Origin: Vandiemenella viatica
Lineage: Eukaryota > Arthropoda > Insecta > Orthoptera > Morabidae
Length of the DNA stretch: 64,000 nt
Direction of reading: 5' to 3'
Assembly (NCBI GenBank): GCA_031002005.1
Contig: CM061921.1
Location: forward strand, 179,746,935-179,810,934
In this document: positions 55,754 to 64,000 of the stretch, one piece after another
Layout: the number at the start of each line of letters is the position of its first letter
How positions within the stretch are numbered: the first letter of the stretch is position 1
Position numbers and translations under genes: made by a program
Notes under the pieces: model-generated
The model's input: the letters and a program-made list of their open reading frames with translations, nothing else
Database searches by the model: none
Told to the model about the DNA's origin: nothing

Positions 55754-57196
55754 AATGATGATCATCATCATATCTCCGTCATTTGCCGGACAAGGCCATC
55801 TTGTGTGGGTACGCCATAGTACTATTTACGGCATATTGGGGGCGACCATGCTTGCTAGCTGCGACGACTTGTTCCGACAGCGACATTACGGCGCGCATGA
55901 ACGCGCCCATCTCCGCTGCCTGGTCGCAGTTGCCGGCCTGCCGAGGAGGTGGGGGCACAGTGCGTCCTCTCCTCCGCTCTACTTGGCGGCCGGTCGCGTA
56001 CTGTGTCGGATGCTGCGTGGTGAGCTGCGTCGGCTGGTTTGATTGGCAGCTGCGGGCCTAGTATGCGACTTAGGCTGCATTTGGCCGCTCTGCTGCTGCT
56101 CACTGGGGCTGCCTCCATTGCGCGTTTGCCTAGTCGGAGACGGGCCGGGCAATTTGACGAGCAGTTGCAGTATAATGAAAAGTCCCGGGGGCGCGACCCA
56201 GTGCTCCCTCCACACCGCACGCAGCACTGCCTCTCGGTGCAGTGTAGTATCTTGTGCCCGTAGTTATTCCACCGGAAGCACTGCCGGTATTGAGGTGCAG
56301 GCCTCTTCTTGGGCTCGACCCACATCTTGTGACCCAGCAGCTGGTTGACCTTGTTGATTGCCGGCTTCGATGTTGCACCCGGCTTGACGGTAAAGACAGT
56401 CAGCGGATATTCACCTCCGGTCTGCGTCATCCGCCGCAGATCACTGACACTGTGCCACTGGTTGCGAGTGAGATGGTGACGTCCTCGGAGGGTGTATAGG
56501 CTGGTAGTCCTCGGATGAGATGCTGCCTTCATTGATCCGATGCTGGCGTGTCAAAATGGACGTCATGTTCTTCCAAGTAGTGGATGACAGCCCACTGATC
56601 CGTTGGACACGACATACTCAGCTTGAGGGCCTCTCCCTCAGTTCAGCTAAGTATCGGCAGCTCGCTTTAGAGTCACATGTTGTCCACCATGGCCACCCAG
56701 TTTCAGTTGTAGTACGACTTAATAGGTAACACCGGTCCTTCATCAAGTCTTGCTGATGTTTCTGGACCGCTGACAGCCAAGCAAGTGGGAGTGTTCGGCT
56801 CCGGTGTGTCACGCGTCGCTGGTGCTGCAGAGGGCTTGTCATCGCGGACCAATTCCACAAGGATGTGGTTTGCGGGATCCGTTACAGCTGCCTTGAAGTC
56901 TTTAAAGTTCGTTGGAAGATCACAGACCTACAGCATGCCGCAGAAACAGAAACGTAAATCGCTTTTAGAGTAGCGTCGAGAAGCGACGCGGTATTGCCAC
57001 TTCTTGAGAGGGAAGCGGTGTTCGTGAAATATGTGTCACCCCTCAATGGACAGAAGAAGAGGGCGTCGCGTTTCATGAAGATGTTTCCATCGCAAGGCGA
57101 ACCCGGTTCACTGGAAGCGTTCGGCGGCAAACGCATAAGAGTCGGTTTCTCAGCCATACTGGTAAGCGTCCACTCACTACACGTGCTGGCCAGAGT
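55754..57196 (-). mobile_element. ORF1-only half-LINE, 1.44 kb
   Basis: GC-rich insertion flanked by exact 9-bp duplications. The 3' end, on the minus strand, is an (ATG)n-type tail (GATATGATGATGATCATCATT). The 5' side at 57196 begins CTCTGGCCAGCACGTG. Inside is a Jockey-type ORF1 with zinc knuckles but no endonuclease or reverse transcriptase. This is the layout of half-LINEs (HAL1-like) that borrow a partner polymerase. Internal deletion of a full element is the other reading. Confidence 0.8.
55855..57160 (-). pseudogene. Jockey-type LINE ORF1 (Gag-like) with C2HC region
   Basis: A 225-codon minus frame (55855-56532) has GGEYPLTVFTVKPGATSK, INKVNQLLGHKMWVEPKKR, then knuckles CFRWNNYGHKILHC and CVRCGG. 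This is the order of the PRE_C2HC domain plus zinc knuckles in Jockey ORF1. The upstream part (57160 to 56540) is in other frames: an ATG at 57160 opens MAEKPTLMRLPPNAS. The knuckle order C-x2-N-x4-H-x4-C lacks one Cys (CFRWN). A GC-rich Arg-rich tail ends it. Binds its RNA by family role. Confidence 0.78.
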
Positions 57197-57205
57197 GAAT
57201 GGCAT

Positions 57206-57830
57206 GAAAAACATACTGAAAGAAGATTTTGGACTAAATATAAACCATAGCAAGAAAAATTTGATGAAATGTAGCAGAAATTTTTAAGCAATAATAGTAG
57301 ATTAAAAATAAAAATAGGATCAGATGTGATAAGAGAAGTAAGTAAATTCTGTTACTTAGAAAGCAAAATTACAACTGATGGCCGAACCAGGTATGATGTT
57401 AAAAGCAGAACAGCACCAGAGAAAAGAACCTTCTTGAATAGAGGAATCTTTGTTTCAAATATTAACCTAGCACTTAGAAGGAACTTTTAAATCTTTACGT
57501 ATGGAGCACAACATGCTATGGCAGTGAAATTGAAACATTTGAGATGTGGTGCAATAGAAAACGCTGAAAATTATCGTGTTTTTGGAAGTGATAAGTAGAG
57601 GAGTCATATATTAAAATATACGCGGTTGGGCGTTAGTTAATTTGTTAGCCAAGGGAACAATTGAAGGAAAGACCTTTAGAGGTAGACAAAGATTAAAATA
57701 TATGAAGCAGATAATTGATAACATAGGTTGTGAGATGTACGTTTAAATGAAGAGGTTAGCGCAAGTTAGGAAGAGATGGAGGCTTGTATTAAAAAGCCAA
57801 GGAACAGCAGTGTTCCGTGGGATTGTAACT
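57206..57830 (+). pseudogene. LINE reverse transcriptase, second half
   Basis: Continues 55370-55744: DFGLNINHSKKNLMKCSRNF, FCYLGSKITTDGRTRYDVKS, LNRGIFVSNINLALRRNF, then IEGKTFRGRQRLKYMKQIID and MKRLAQVRKRWR. Typical C terminus of insect endonuclease-reverse transcriptase LINEs. Stops and small indels. Reading continues across the insertion site when one GAATGGCAT copy is removed. Confidence 0.87.
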
Positions 57831-58250
57831 ATTTAAAAGGAGTTTCAGTATCATATCAGCTATTCGCCCCCCAAAATACGATGTCCCTCTAACATGCAAC
57901 ATTTTTGTCGCCTTTGGAGAAACTGTAATCTAGAAATTTATTTGTGATGAGGTGTTTGATAACTTTTTTTGAAAACTTTGTATTGATATAACAATTAGCA
58001 AGTGTATGAAAACTATTTTTAGATTCAGTAACAAACATAGGAAATTAAGTGTGTCTATTTAATGCGAAAAATTATTAATAGTTTTTTAAAAAATAAGTAG
58101 TTAACCTTTATCGCTGGTTGATAATATTAAATTAATTAAGACTAACATGTACTGTTCATATCCTGGAGACTATTATCACATTGTACAAAAGTTAATAAAT
58201 CTCAAGTAATCATATCTAACGATATACGCGTACACGAATTCTGATAGAAC
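57831..58250. other. Unassigned AT-rich sequence
   Basis: No gene seen. It lies between the LINE end and the GC-rich possible exon. If that exon is real, this would be intron. Confidence 0.45.
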
Positions 58251-58285
58251 AGCTATGTACACGCAGTATTTTGTCTACAGCAACA

Positions 58286-58607
58286 CGAAATGCGACGAGC
58301 TGCGCAGGAACACCATCAGCCACGCGCACAGCCGCAGCTGCCTCTTGAAGCGTGTGGAGCCAGTCCCTGCTTCACGCCGCCAGCGGTTGGCGACACTGCC
58401 GAGGTGGCGTTAGCGGCGGCGGCGGCGCGGTCCCGCAACAGCGGCCTGCTCGACATCATGTGGCGCACTCTGGTGCTCATGCAGTGCAACCAACTGCTCG
58501 CCATGCGCGTCGAAGCGCTCAAACGTGAGACGTCTGCGTTTGTGTGCTCCGTGCTCAACAACCCCGAGAACCGCGCTGTCCGCGTAGCGCTCACACACGA
58601 CCAGTGA
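58286..58607 (+). CDS. Possible terminal coding exon of a host gene, unknown product
   Basis: A frame of 105 codons ends TGA at 58605-58607. It is strongly GC-rich against an AT-rich background, and its later codons mostly end in G or C (for example LLDIMWRTLVLMQCNQLLAM and the HDQ end). An acceptor-like TTTTGTCTACAG ends at 58283. The N-terminal part is rich in Ala, Pro and Gln, as in disordered regions, and a helical stretch follows. No domain recognised. Upstream exons are outside the readable signal here. Chance GC-rich frame or TE are alternatives; the antisense frame of 92 codons is probably a shadow. Confidence 0.4.
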
Positions 58608-58609
58608 TC

Positions 58610-59184
58610 TCACTCCTAAGCACACCATCATGTATTCATTACAATACAGATTATTTGTCGCATAACGTCGGTGTTTTACGATGCAGATTTTAGTGTTTGC
58701 AAGTCAAGGTGTTGGATAAGATCTTTTAGATATTAGAAGAATGGTACATTATGATTATGAATTAATCACATTATTAAAACTGCTATCTAGAATCTTCATC
58801 AGTCATCTCACAGGCAGCGATATAAACTGTAAAGCAATGTACAAAGATTTGCAATAACAAATCCTTCAATAATGTTACCTTTCACGCTCTGCAGTGGAAA
58901 CTGATGCAAGCTGGAAACTAAATTTGTGAACTAATAATGTCTGATACTATACTTGTGGAAAATATTAGTTATTTCTCATAAAATGCTGCACTTCACTACA
59001 ACTGCGTTACTAGTTTAACTTCACACTCTGCTTGCTTCTTATCAGAGGCGATGAGACTCACTTTATCTTCTTTGATTGTGAAATTATTTGTTCAAAGATT
59101 TTTCCAGTTTTTTTTAAATATATAGGTCAATAACTATTCAAAACAGTTTATTTGTTGACTGAAACCAAACTGCAAATGATAGTG
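58610..59184. other. Unassigned sequence
   Basis: No gene. Would be 3' untranslated sequence if the exon before it is real; no clear AATAAA close by. Confidence 0.45.
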
Positions 59185-59396
59185 CAGTGGCGTAGGTAGG
59201 TTAAGAAGGGCCACTTGGCAAAAAAAAAAAAAAAATATTGGGGCCCCCAGGCCAGATGAGCGACCTTTTTTTAGCTCTGTCTTTCGATTATGAGATTTGC
59301 TGGTAGGAGCCCCCTGAGCTTGCTTGGAGGCCCCCTGAGCTTACTTGGGGACCCCGATGCATGGCACCGCCTAGCCCTCCGATAGCTACGCCACTG
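59185..59396. mobile_element. MITE of 212 bp with CAGTGGCGTAG ends
   Basis: Starts CAGTGGCGTAGGTAGG and ends GATAGCTACGCCACTG, imperfect inverted ends. It includes a 15-A tract, GGGGCCCCCAGG and two GGAGGCCCCCTGAGCTT-like repeats. hAT-like ends, but an exact 8-bp duplication was not found. No coding capacity. Confidence 0.75.
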
Positions 59397-60470
59397 GTTG
59401 TGTGGTAGTCAACAAAATCCTACTTTTGAAGTGAAACTTCGCATCTTTTAACACTCAAAATTTAAATAAATAGCTTTACGTTATGTTTTTCAGAATTATT
59501 TTCAACTGTACACACGCTGGATTAAGCTGGTGACGTTCCTTCTAGACGAAAAATGCCCTTGCTAAACATTTCTTACGTTCACTGTATTCACGTCATGGAT
59601 CCATGGCAGCATTCAGGATATTTCACTGGTGCCCAGAGCTCTCTTTGCGTTATTTTGTTCGAAGAAATGATAAATTGGGACTTGTATTGACTCTTGTATT
59701 GAAAATCGAGATCATTAATATAACGTTTATTCACAAAAGGCATAAAGCTGACAAAAGTACCGGCGACCGAAGATTTCAATGTGCCCGATCTTCTTTCCTT
59801 AATCTCTCTTGCGCCCTGTTACGCTCTTGAAAACTGTGTTTCTGATTTTGTTTATTAAAAAGGTTTTATTTTTCTTCGTGAACTCACTCTGCGGGTCTTT
59901 AAAATTCATACATCAACCAACACTTACCGAAAGAGATCGTTGTTCATTTGTATCAAGTTCCAATTTTTTTTGTAGGTAACATTGAAATGTTTGGTAATTG
60001 GCTACTGTCACGACAAGATTTTACTTATGCGTTTGTGCACTATATTAAATTTTTAATTCTTTTATGTAAAATTGGCATTAAATTATGAATTATTGCAGAT
60101 GTAAACCGGAGGAAAGGTCAACAAAGTGTGACATGGGGTGACGGAGGGGGTAGAGGGGGAAAGGCGTCATAAGCTTCGTGAAGTCTCTTTAGAAGTGCTG
60201 CTTTAATCCAGTTCTAAATTGAATGTTGCAAGTTGTATGATGTCACAATGGGGGGATAGGGTGTGTCCACAAAGTATGACATGGTGTGATTAGGACCTGG
60301 TGGGTGGGGGTTAAAAAAACAATGAAATCTCTGTCATGTAATTTATGAAAGACCCATTTGGTCATGGCAGCCACCTAAATTCTGTTAATTTTTCTTCCAG
60401 TGTGTTCATTTATTATTATCATTATTAATAACAACACAGCTCGAACACAGCACTTATATAAAAAACATCC
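59397..60470. other. Unassigned sequence
   Basis: No gene. Two similar phrases (ACAAAGTGTGACATGGGGTG near 60120 and ACAAAGTATGACATGGTGTG near 60270) suggest a diverged repeat or a DNA-element edge. Confidence 0.45.
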
Positions 60471-60474
60471 CACC

Positions 60475-60545
60475 TCTAGGCCGGACTCGAACCGGCAACC
60501 CTTGCACACAAGCCCTTATGCTACCAGGGTCAGCACTCGGCATGC
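60475..60545 (-). mobile_element. tRNA-like SINE head fragment
   Basis: Minus-strand GGGTTGCCGGTTCGAGTCCGG contains a B box (GGTTCGAGTCC) and the A-box side lies near 60525. No A tail or body; a truncated SINE or tRNA pseudogene. Confidence 0.5.
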
Positions 60546-61640
60546 CTTCAAATCCTCTAAATTTAAGTGCCCCATGTGTAAGGGACACTGATCACATATT
60601 GAGGCTGATAAAGTAGCGGCCTGGTTCTCATCACAATAATTCTTACTTGAACCACTAGCAATAACGCAAGAATTTGGCTTGATAGGTTTGGCATTTAATT
60701 TGTACAAACCATTTACCAACTCGGCATCAAATTGGGCATAGGATTTGAACTCAATTTCGTGGAATATTTCACATTCTTTGCTGTTAACGTAGAAGCTTGC
60801 TTTGGATATCATCTGATAACAGTGTGGTTCTGGAATGCTTCCTAGTTGTTGCTGGAATGGAAAATAGTGAGAAGATCTGGAACATAATGGTGAACCTATT
60901 GCATTACCTTCACATCCTCACTAAATTGGAATGCTGTGGAACCATTAGAACAGAGATTCTGAAACTGTAACATTCAACAAATGATTTTCAATGAAAGTTA
61001 TATTTACATCTGAACATCTGACACATAGCCATAGAGTCAATTATCCACTCCTTACAACTCACTTGTTGATTTGTATGACGTTCTCATTGCAAGAAGAAAT
61101 GTTTTCATGTTGGCACCTTCTGGTTTTTCTTGAATAACGTTCTTGAAACTGGAATTTCTTGAGGTTGCATGGGACTGGATACCTGGATTATTTCTTGCAT
61201 CTGCATTCTTCTTTGCATAGTAGTTATTCTTGATGTGATCCATCTTGTGACGATAACAACGTTTCATTTCTTTTGTTACTGTCTGAAGAACAAGCAAGTA
61301 TACCAAATATTGCCAGTATCTTGAGATTTTTCTTTATATCAACTTATGACAGTGTGGTTCTGGAATGTTCCACAGTCATAACGAGAGATTCATAAGCTGA
61401 AGAAAGTCCTAGCAGCTTAAAGCCTGCTATTACACGATCATCCATTTTAAAGTCGATGTCCTTGAACTTCTGTGCTGTAGTTATAAACTCCGCTGTATAT
61501 TTGCTCATATTCTTGAAATTGTCTATGCGAATGGATGACAAATGACCCAACAAGGCACAATGGCTTTGAGTGTTCCTGGATTGAAACTTAGATAACTTAT
61601 CCAAGCTAGACCAGCAAACTTAACTTCGTTGATGAGATAC
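60546..61640 (-). pseudogene. Ty1/copia-type gag-pol fragment
   Basis: Minus strand. A frame at 61344-61604 has DKLSKFQSRNTQSHCALLGH, KDIDFKMDDRVIAGFKLLGL and SAYESLVMTVEHS, typical copia Gag. A frame at 61052-61306 has CYRHKMDHIKNNYYAKK, a zinc knuckle with two Cys changed. A frame at 60516-60812 has LVNGLYKLNAKP and HMGHLNLEDLK, the pre-integrase block. No protease, integrase core or RT follow, and no LTRs were found. Gene order and strand agree, so it is one broken element. Confidence 0.8.
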
Positions 61641-61644
61641 TGTA

Positions 61645-62149
61645 AACTTGGGTAAATACCAAGCCCAATAATGCTGAGAGCCTCTATGTCCTTTTGCATA
61701 CGGAGCGTCCATTACGTTAACCTACGTGGTTCGGTGAAAAGGCGTGGGGAGGGGTTAGGTAGAATGCCAAGCCAAGCTACGTAGCTTTTCATATTCATTT
61801 GTCACAGTTCACGTAGGATACAAAATTTACAACAGCATGTTGATTTTTATTAGAATTATTTAATTTTTTCCTAATTTTAGTTTTCCTATGTGTGTTTGTG
61901 GAAGACACGGGGCCTGCGCATTTGAACTAACCAACATGCGACGGCCGAAAAGCAATAAACACGCGGCACTCTCCGCGCAGTGACCTTTTTTTTTTTTTTA
62001 GAAAAAGCTGTTTTTATTCGGATCATCCTCGTGTCACCACATCAGTCTTCAATAAAACAATTCTAATTTTGTTCTGCCAAGTGAATTTCAGTTCATCTGT
62101 AGTTACAGTTCACCCTGAAGTGTTATTTGAAATTCATAGTGTGGTGTAA
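61645..62149. other. Unassigned sequence
   Basis: No gene. A T tract of about 14 bp near 61988. Short GC-rich patch near 61685-61790 resembles a DNA-element edge, not resolved. Confidence 0.4.
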
Positions 62150-62269
62150 ATGGCGCTGTACGATAAACTTTATGAAGCTTATAGGAATTGTTCTTCCAGA
62201 GAGTTTTCAATATGCAAAACGAAGTCAATGAGCTATGGAAACCTTTTATACAGGACCCAGAATCATTCC
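62150..62269 (+). pseudogene. Small open frame interrupted by hAT-like element
   Basis: An ATG at 62150 opens MALYDKLYEAYRNCSSREFS. A second frame from ATG 62210 reads MQNEVNELWKPFIQDPES, then continues past the insertion (63335 on) as GKNTELEQINKKMQHFLDS when one target duplication is dropped. This suggests one protein-coding frame, with one small indel, broken by the later insertion. Family not recognised; it could be a TE protein or a host exon. The continuation runs to about 63400. Confidence 0.45.
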
Positions 62270-62277
62270 CTGGTAAT

Positions 62278-63326
62278 CAGGGCCGGATTTAAACTTTTTT
62301 TTAGTGTAGGCTGTCCATTTTGTGCCACCCTTTTCTCCTTCATTCTTATACTAATCAATAATTTGTATTACCTTTATTAGGTAGCAAACGATTATATGTA
62401 TATGTAAATGTATATAGATTAAGAGTGACTTCATTACTTGAAAGTATTCAGATTTAGTCATAAAATAGAAACAAGAAAAATGAATGTTTATTATGAAACA
62501 AGAATACAAACAAGAAAATAAAAAATGTAATACATAATAATAGTTTTCTACGGAATTTTTGATTGGCGAACATAGAGAAACATCTTTCTCACTGACAGTT
62601 TTCCATACGACAAACTTCGTAAGACACGTTTTATCGGCAAAGAACAGAAAACAGGTTAAGACGTACGCTCTGATTTGTAATAAATTATTATTAAACTTTT
62701 ATAATTTATACTAATTTCAATCAGAATACCGGTTTCGGCATAGTTCAATGCATTTTCTTTAAAAATTTCAAAGATTTTAATTCATTATTAGCTGAGAAAT
62801 GACAAGTTAAGTTTAAAAAAATCAATGACTTTTCAACGATTTTTTCAATAAAATTAGGACTTTCGAGCGCTCGGGTACTTTCTACATCCAGATACACAAT
62901 TAATGCAATCTTAGATCATACTTCAGTATTTTTATTGTAGAAATCATGAAATTTAAGTCTGTCAGCAGAAACTTACCCTGTCTATAGAGTCTTCCTTCGA
63001 AATATACGACGGGATACAGACTGCGCTGAACAAGATAGAAAGTCAGGAAACTAATGAAGAATTAAATTAATGATTTAGTTAATTGTTCGCTGTCACCACT
63101 TACCTAAATGAAAACTGATATTAAACGTGTTTTTCTTTTCTATTAATTGTTCCGAGTTTGTCACTTCACTACTAGATGTCACCACTTGAATGAAAATTTG
63201 TAATAGACGTTTTTCTATTATGTTTATGATTACACACAAATTTGACGGCTTACTAAAGCGGGCACCCTAGGAAATTTGCTGCCCCTAGGCTGGAGCCTAT
63301 ACCGGCTAATGGGAAATCCAGCACTG
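62278..63326. mobile_element. hAT-like non-autonomous element, 1.05 kb
   Basis: Starts CAGGGCCGGATTTAAAC, ends AAATCCAGCACTG (reverse CAGTGCTGGATTT), with exact 8-bp duplications CTGGTAAT at 62270-62277 and 63327-63334. 8-bp duplications and CAG-type ends fit hAT. The AT-rich interior has no transposase frame, so mobilisation would be in trans. Confidence 0.88.
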
Positions 63327-63489
63327 CTGGTAATATACAAGGAAAGAATACAGAACTGGAACAAATAAATAAAAAAATGCAGCACTTCTTAGATTCTTTT
63401 TTTTACGCGGCGAATATAATTCGTTCTATTTTATCAGTTAGTAAATGATGAATGACATTAGGAGAATGTTTTCAGTAATCCTAGCACCC

Positions 63490-63523
63490 CCCCCCCCAAA
63501 CAAAAATCCTGGATCCGCCCCTG
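63490..63523 (-). mobile_element. Isolated DNA-element terminus
   Basis: Minus strand reads CAGGGGCGGATCCAGGATT and continues into a G tract, a terminus seen on small DNA elements. The opposite end was not found. Confidence 0.4.
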
Positions 63524-64000
63524 CCCTGGGTGTACCTGAGAATAAGGTTTTCCCAATAATTGATCATTTGGGTGAGTGCCTACTATCACCATTCATTCAT
63601 AATATTTATAATTATAAAAATTATAATTATAGAAAAGTGTATAAAGTAAATATAGGTCATGTTCATTATATATGCCATAATTTTAATGATAGCCTGATAA
63701 GAGAAAACAGCACAAAATGTCTTCTGGAATTAATAGGAAATTGCTACGTGCCACACACGGATGGGAAGGGGGGGGGGCGGTTAAGGTAAAACCCACGTCA
63801 GGCTATATTTGAAGGGGGGGGGAGTTCAAAAGAGGCCAAAATGGAGCTACAGTTTATGGGCACTCCCGTATCGTAACTTTCATCCTCTACATTCCCCACC
63901 AAATGACTGTGATGACACTTGAGGTTAGAAAAATACAAATTCGATTTACTTGATTAATTGGCATAGGAAAAGTGCAGGGTCTGTAACCTGTTGGTAATGA
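63524..64000. other. Unassigned sequence
   Basis: No gene. G tracts at 63766-63780 and 63813-63823. A + frame (63445-63789) is judged chance. Confidence 0.45.

Noticed and set aside
56043..56378. Several overlapping + and - strand frames in the GC-rich 56-kb region
   Set aside because: GC-rich DNA has few stops; only the minus-strand frame with zinc knuckles matches a family. The others are shadows.

Overview
The window looks like a stretch of large, AT-rich insect genome made almost entirely of transposable elements (TEs). There are no operons and no long intact host gene. Open frames are short and broken, tRNA-derived SINEs recur throughout, and the window holds LINEs of several clades, a Helitron, terminal-inverted-repeat (TIR) DNA elements, a copia fragment and a long nuclear copy of mitochondrial DNA (NUMT). 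The NUMT is arthropod in gene order. A recognisable tRNA-Lys lies directly against ATP8, and a tRNA-Asp remnant lies between COII and tRNA-Lys. That Asp-Lys order is typical of grasshoppers (Caelifera: Acridomorpha), so a grasshopper or related polyneopteran is my best guess, at moderate confidence.

Layout. 1-8.3 kb: mostly unassigned AT-rich DNA with a 47-bp A tract, SINEs (two with 11-bp target duplications) and inverted repeats. 8.4-19.6 kb: a CR1-like LINE on the + strand, split by a 7.83-kb element (10592-18420) with inverted arms of 1.7-1.9 kb, AGTAGT...ACTACT ends and a 6-bp target duplication (TAGCAT/TTGCAT, one mismatch). These are Maverick/Polinton-like ends, but the interior holds only SINE debris and a truncated mariner transposase. 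19.6-25.1 kb: LINE remnants and a SINE-rich tract. 25.4-31.8 kb: a nearly complete Helitron (25500-31640, minus strand) whose Rep-helicase gene has two 78-nt introns and only a few disabling lesions. It sits inside a second, roughly 269-bp Helitron (ends 25400 and 31809). 32-34 kb: pieces of another Helitron and a LINE tail. 34.37-37.13 kb: an element with inverted ends of about 300 bp carrying a broken gene that looks like a PIN/FEN-type nuclease with a C-terminal cysteine-rich CXC-like segment. 37.1-42.5 kb: an R1-like LINE on the minus strand with three insertions. 43.9-46.1 kb: a broken Maverick-type DNA polymerase B. 46.09-48.94 kb: the NUMT (ATP6-ATP8-Lys-Asp-COII-COI-Tyr). 49-55 kb: very AT-rich DNA with small duplications. 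55.4-57.8 kb: a LINE split by an ORF1-only, half-LINE-like insertion. 58.25-58.61 kb: a GC-rich possible terminal exon, the only candidate host coding sequence. 59-64 kb: a MITE, copia gag remains, and an exact 8-bp-duplication hAT-like element interrupting a small open frame.

The genes do not form a pathway. Their relation is stratigraphic: nested insertions whose target duplications give relative ages. The items most worth checking are the nuclease-bearing TIR element, the hollow long-TIR element with Maverick-like ends, the Helitron-in-Helitron, and the half-LINE.
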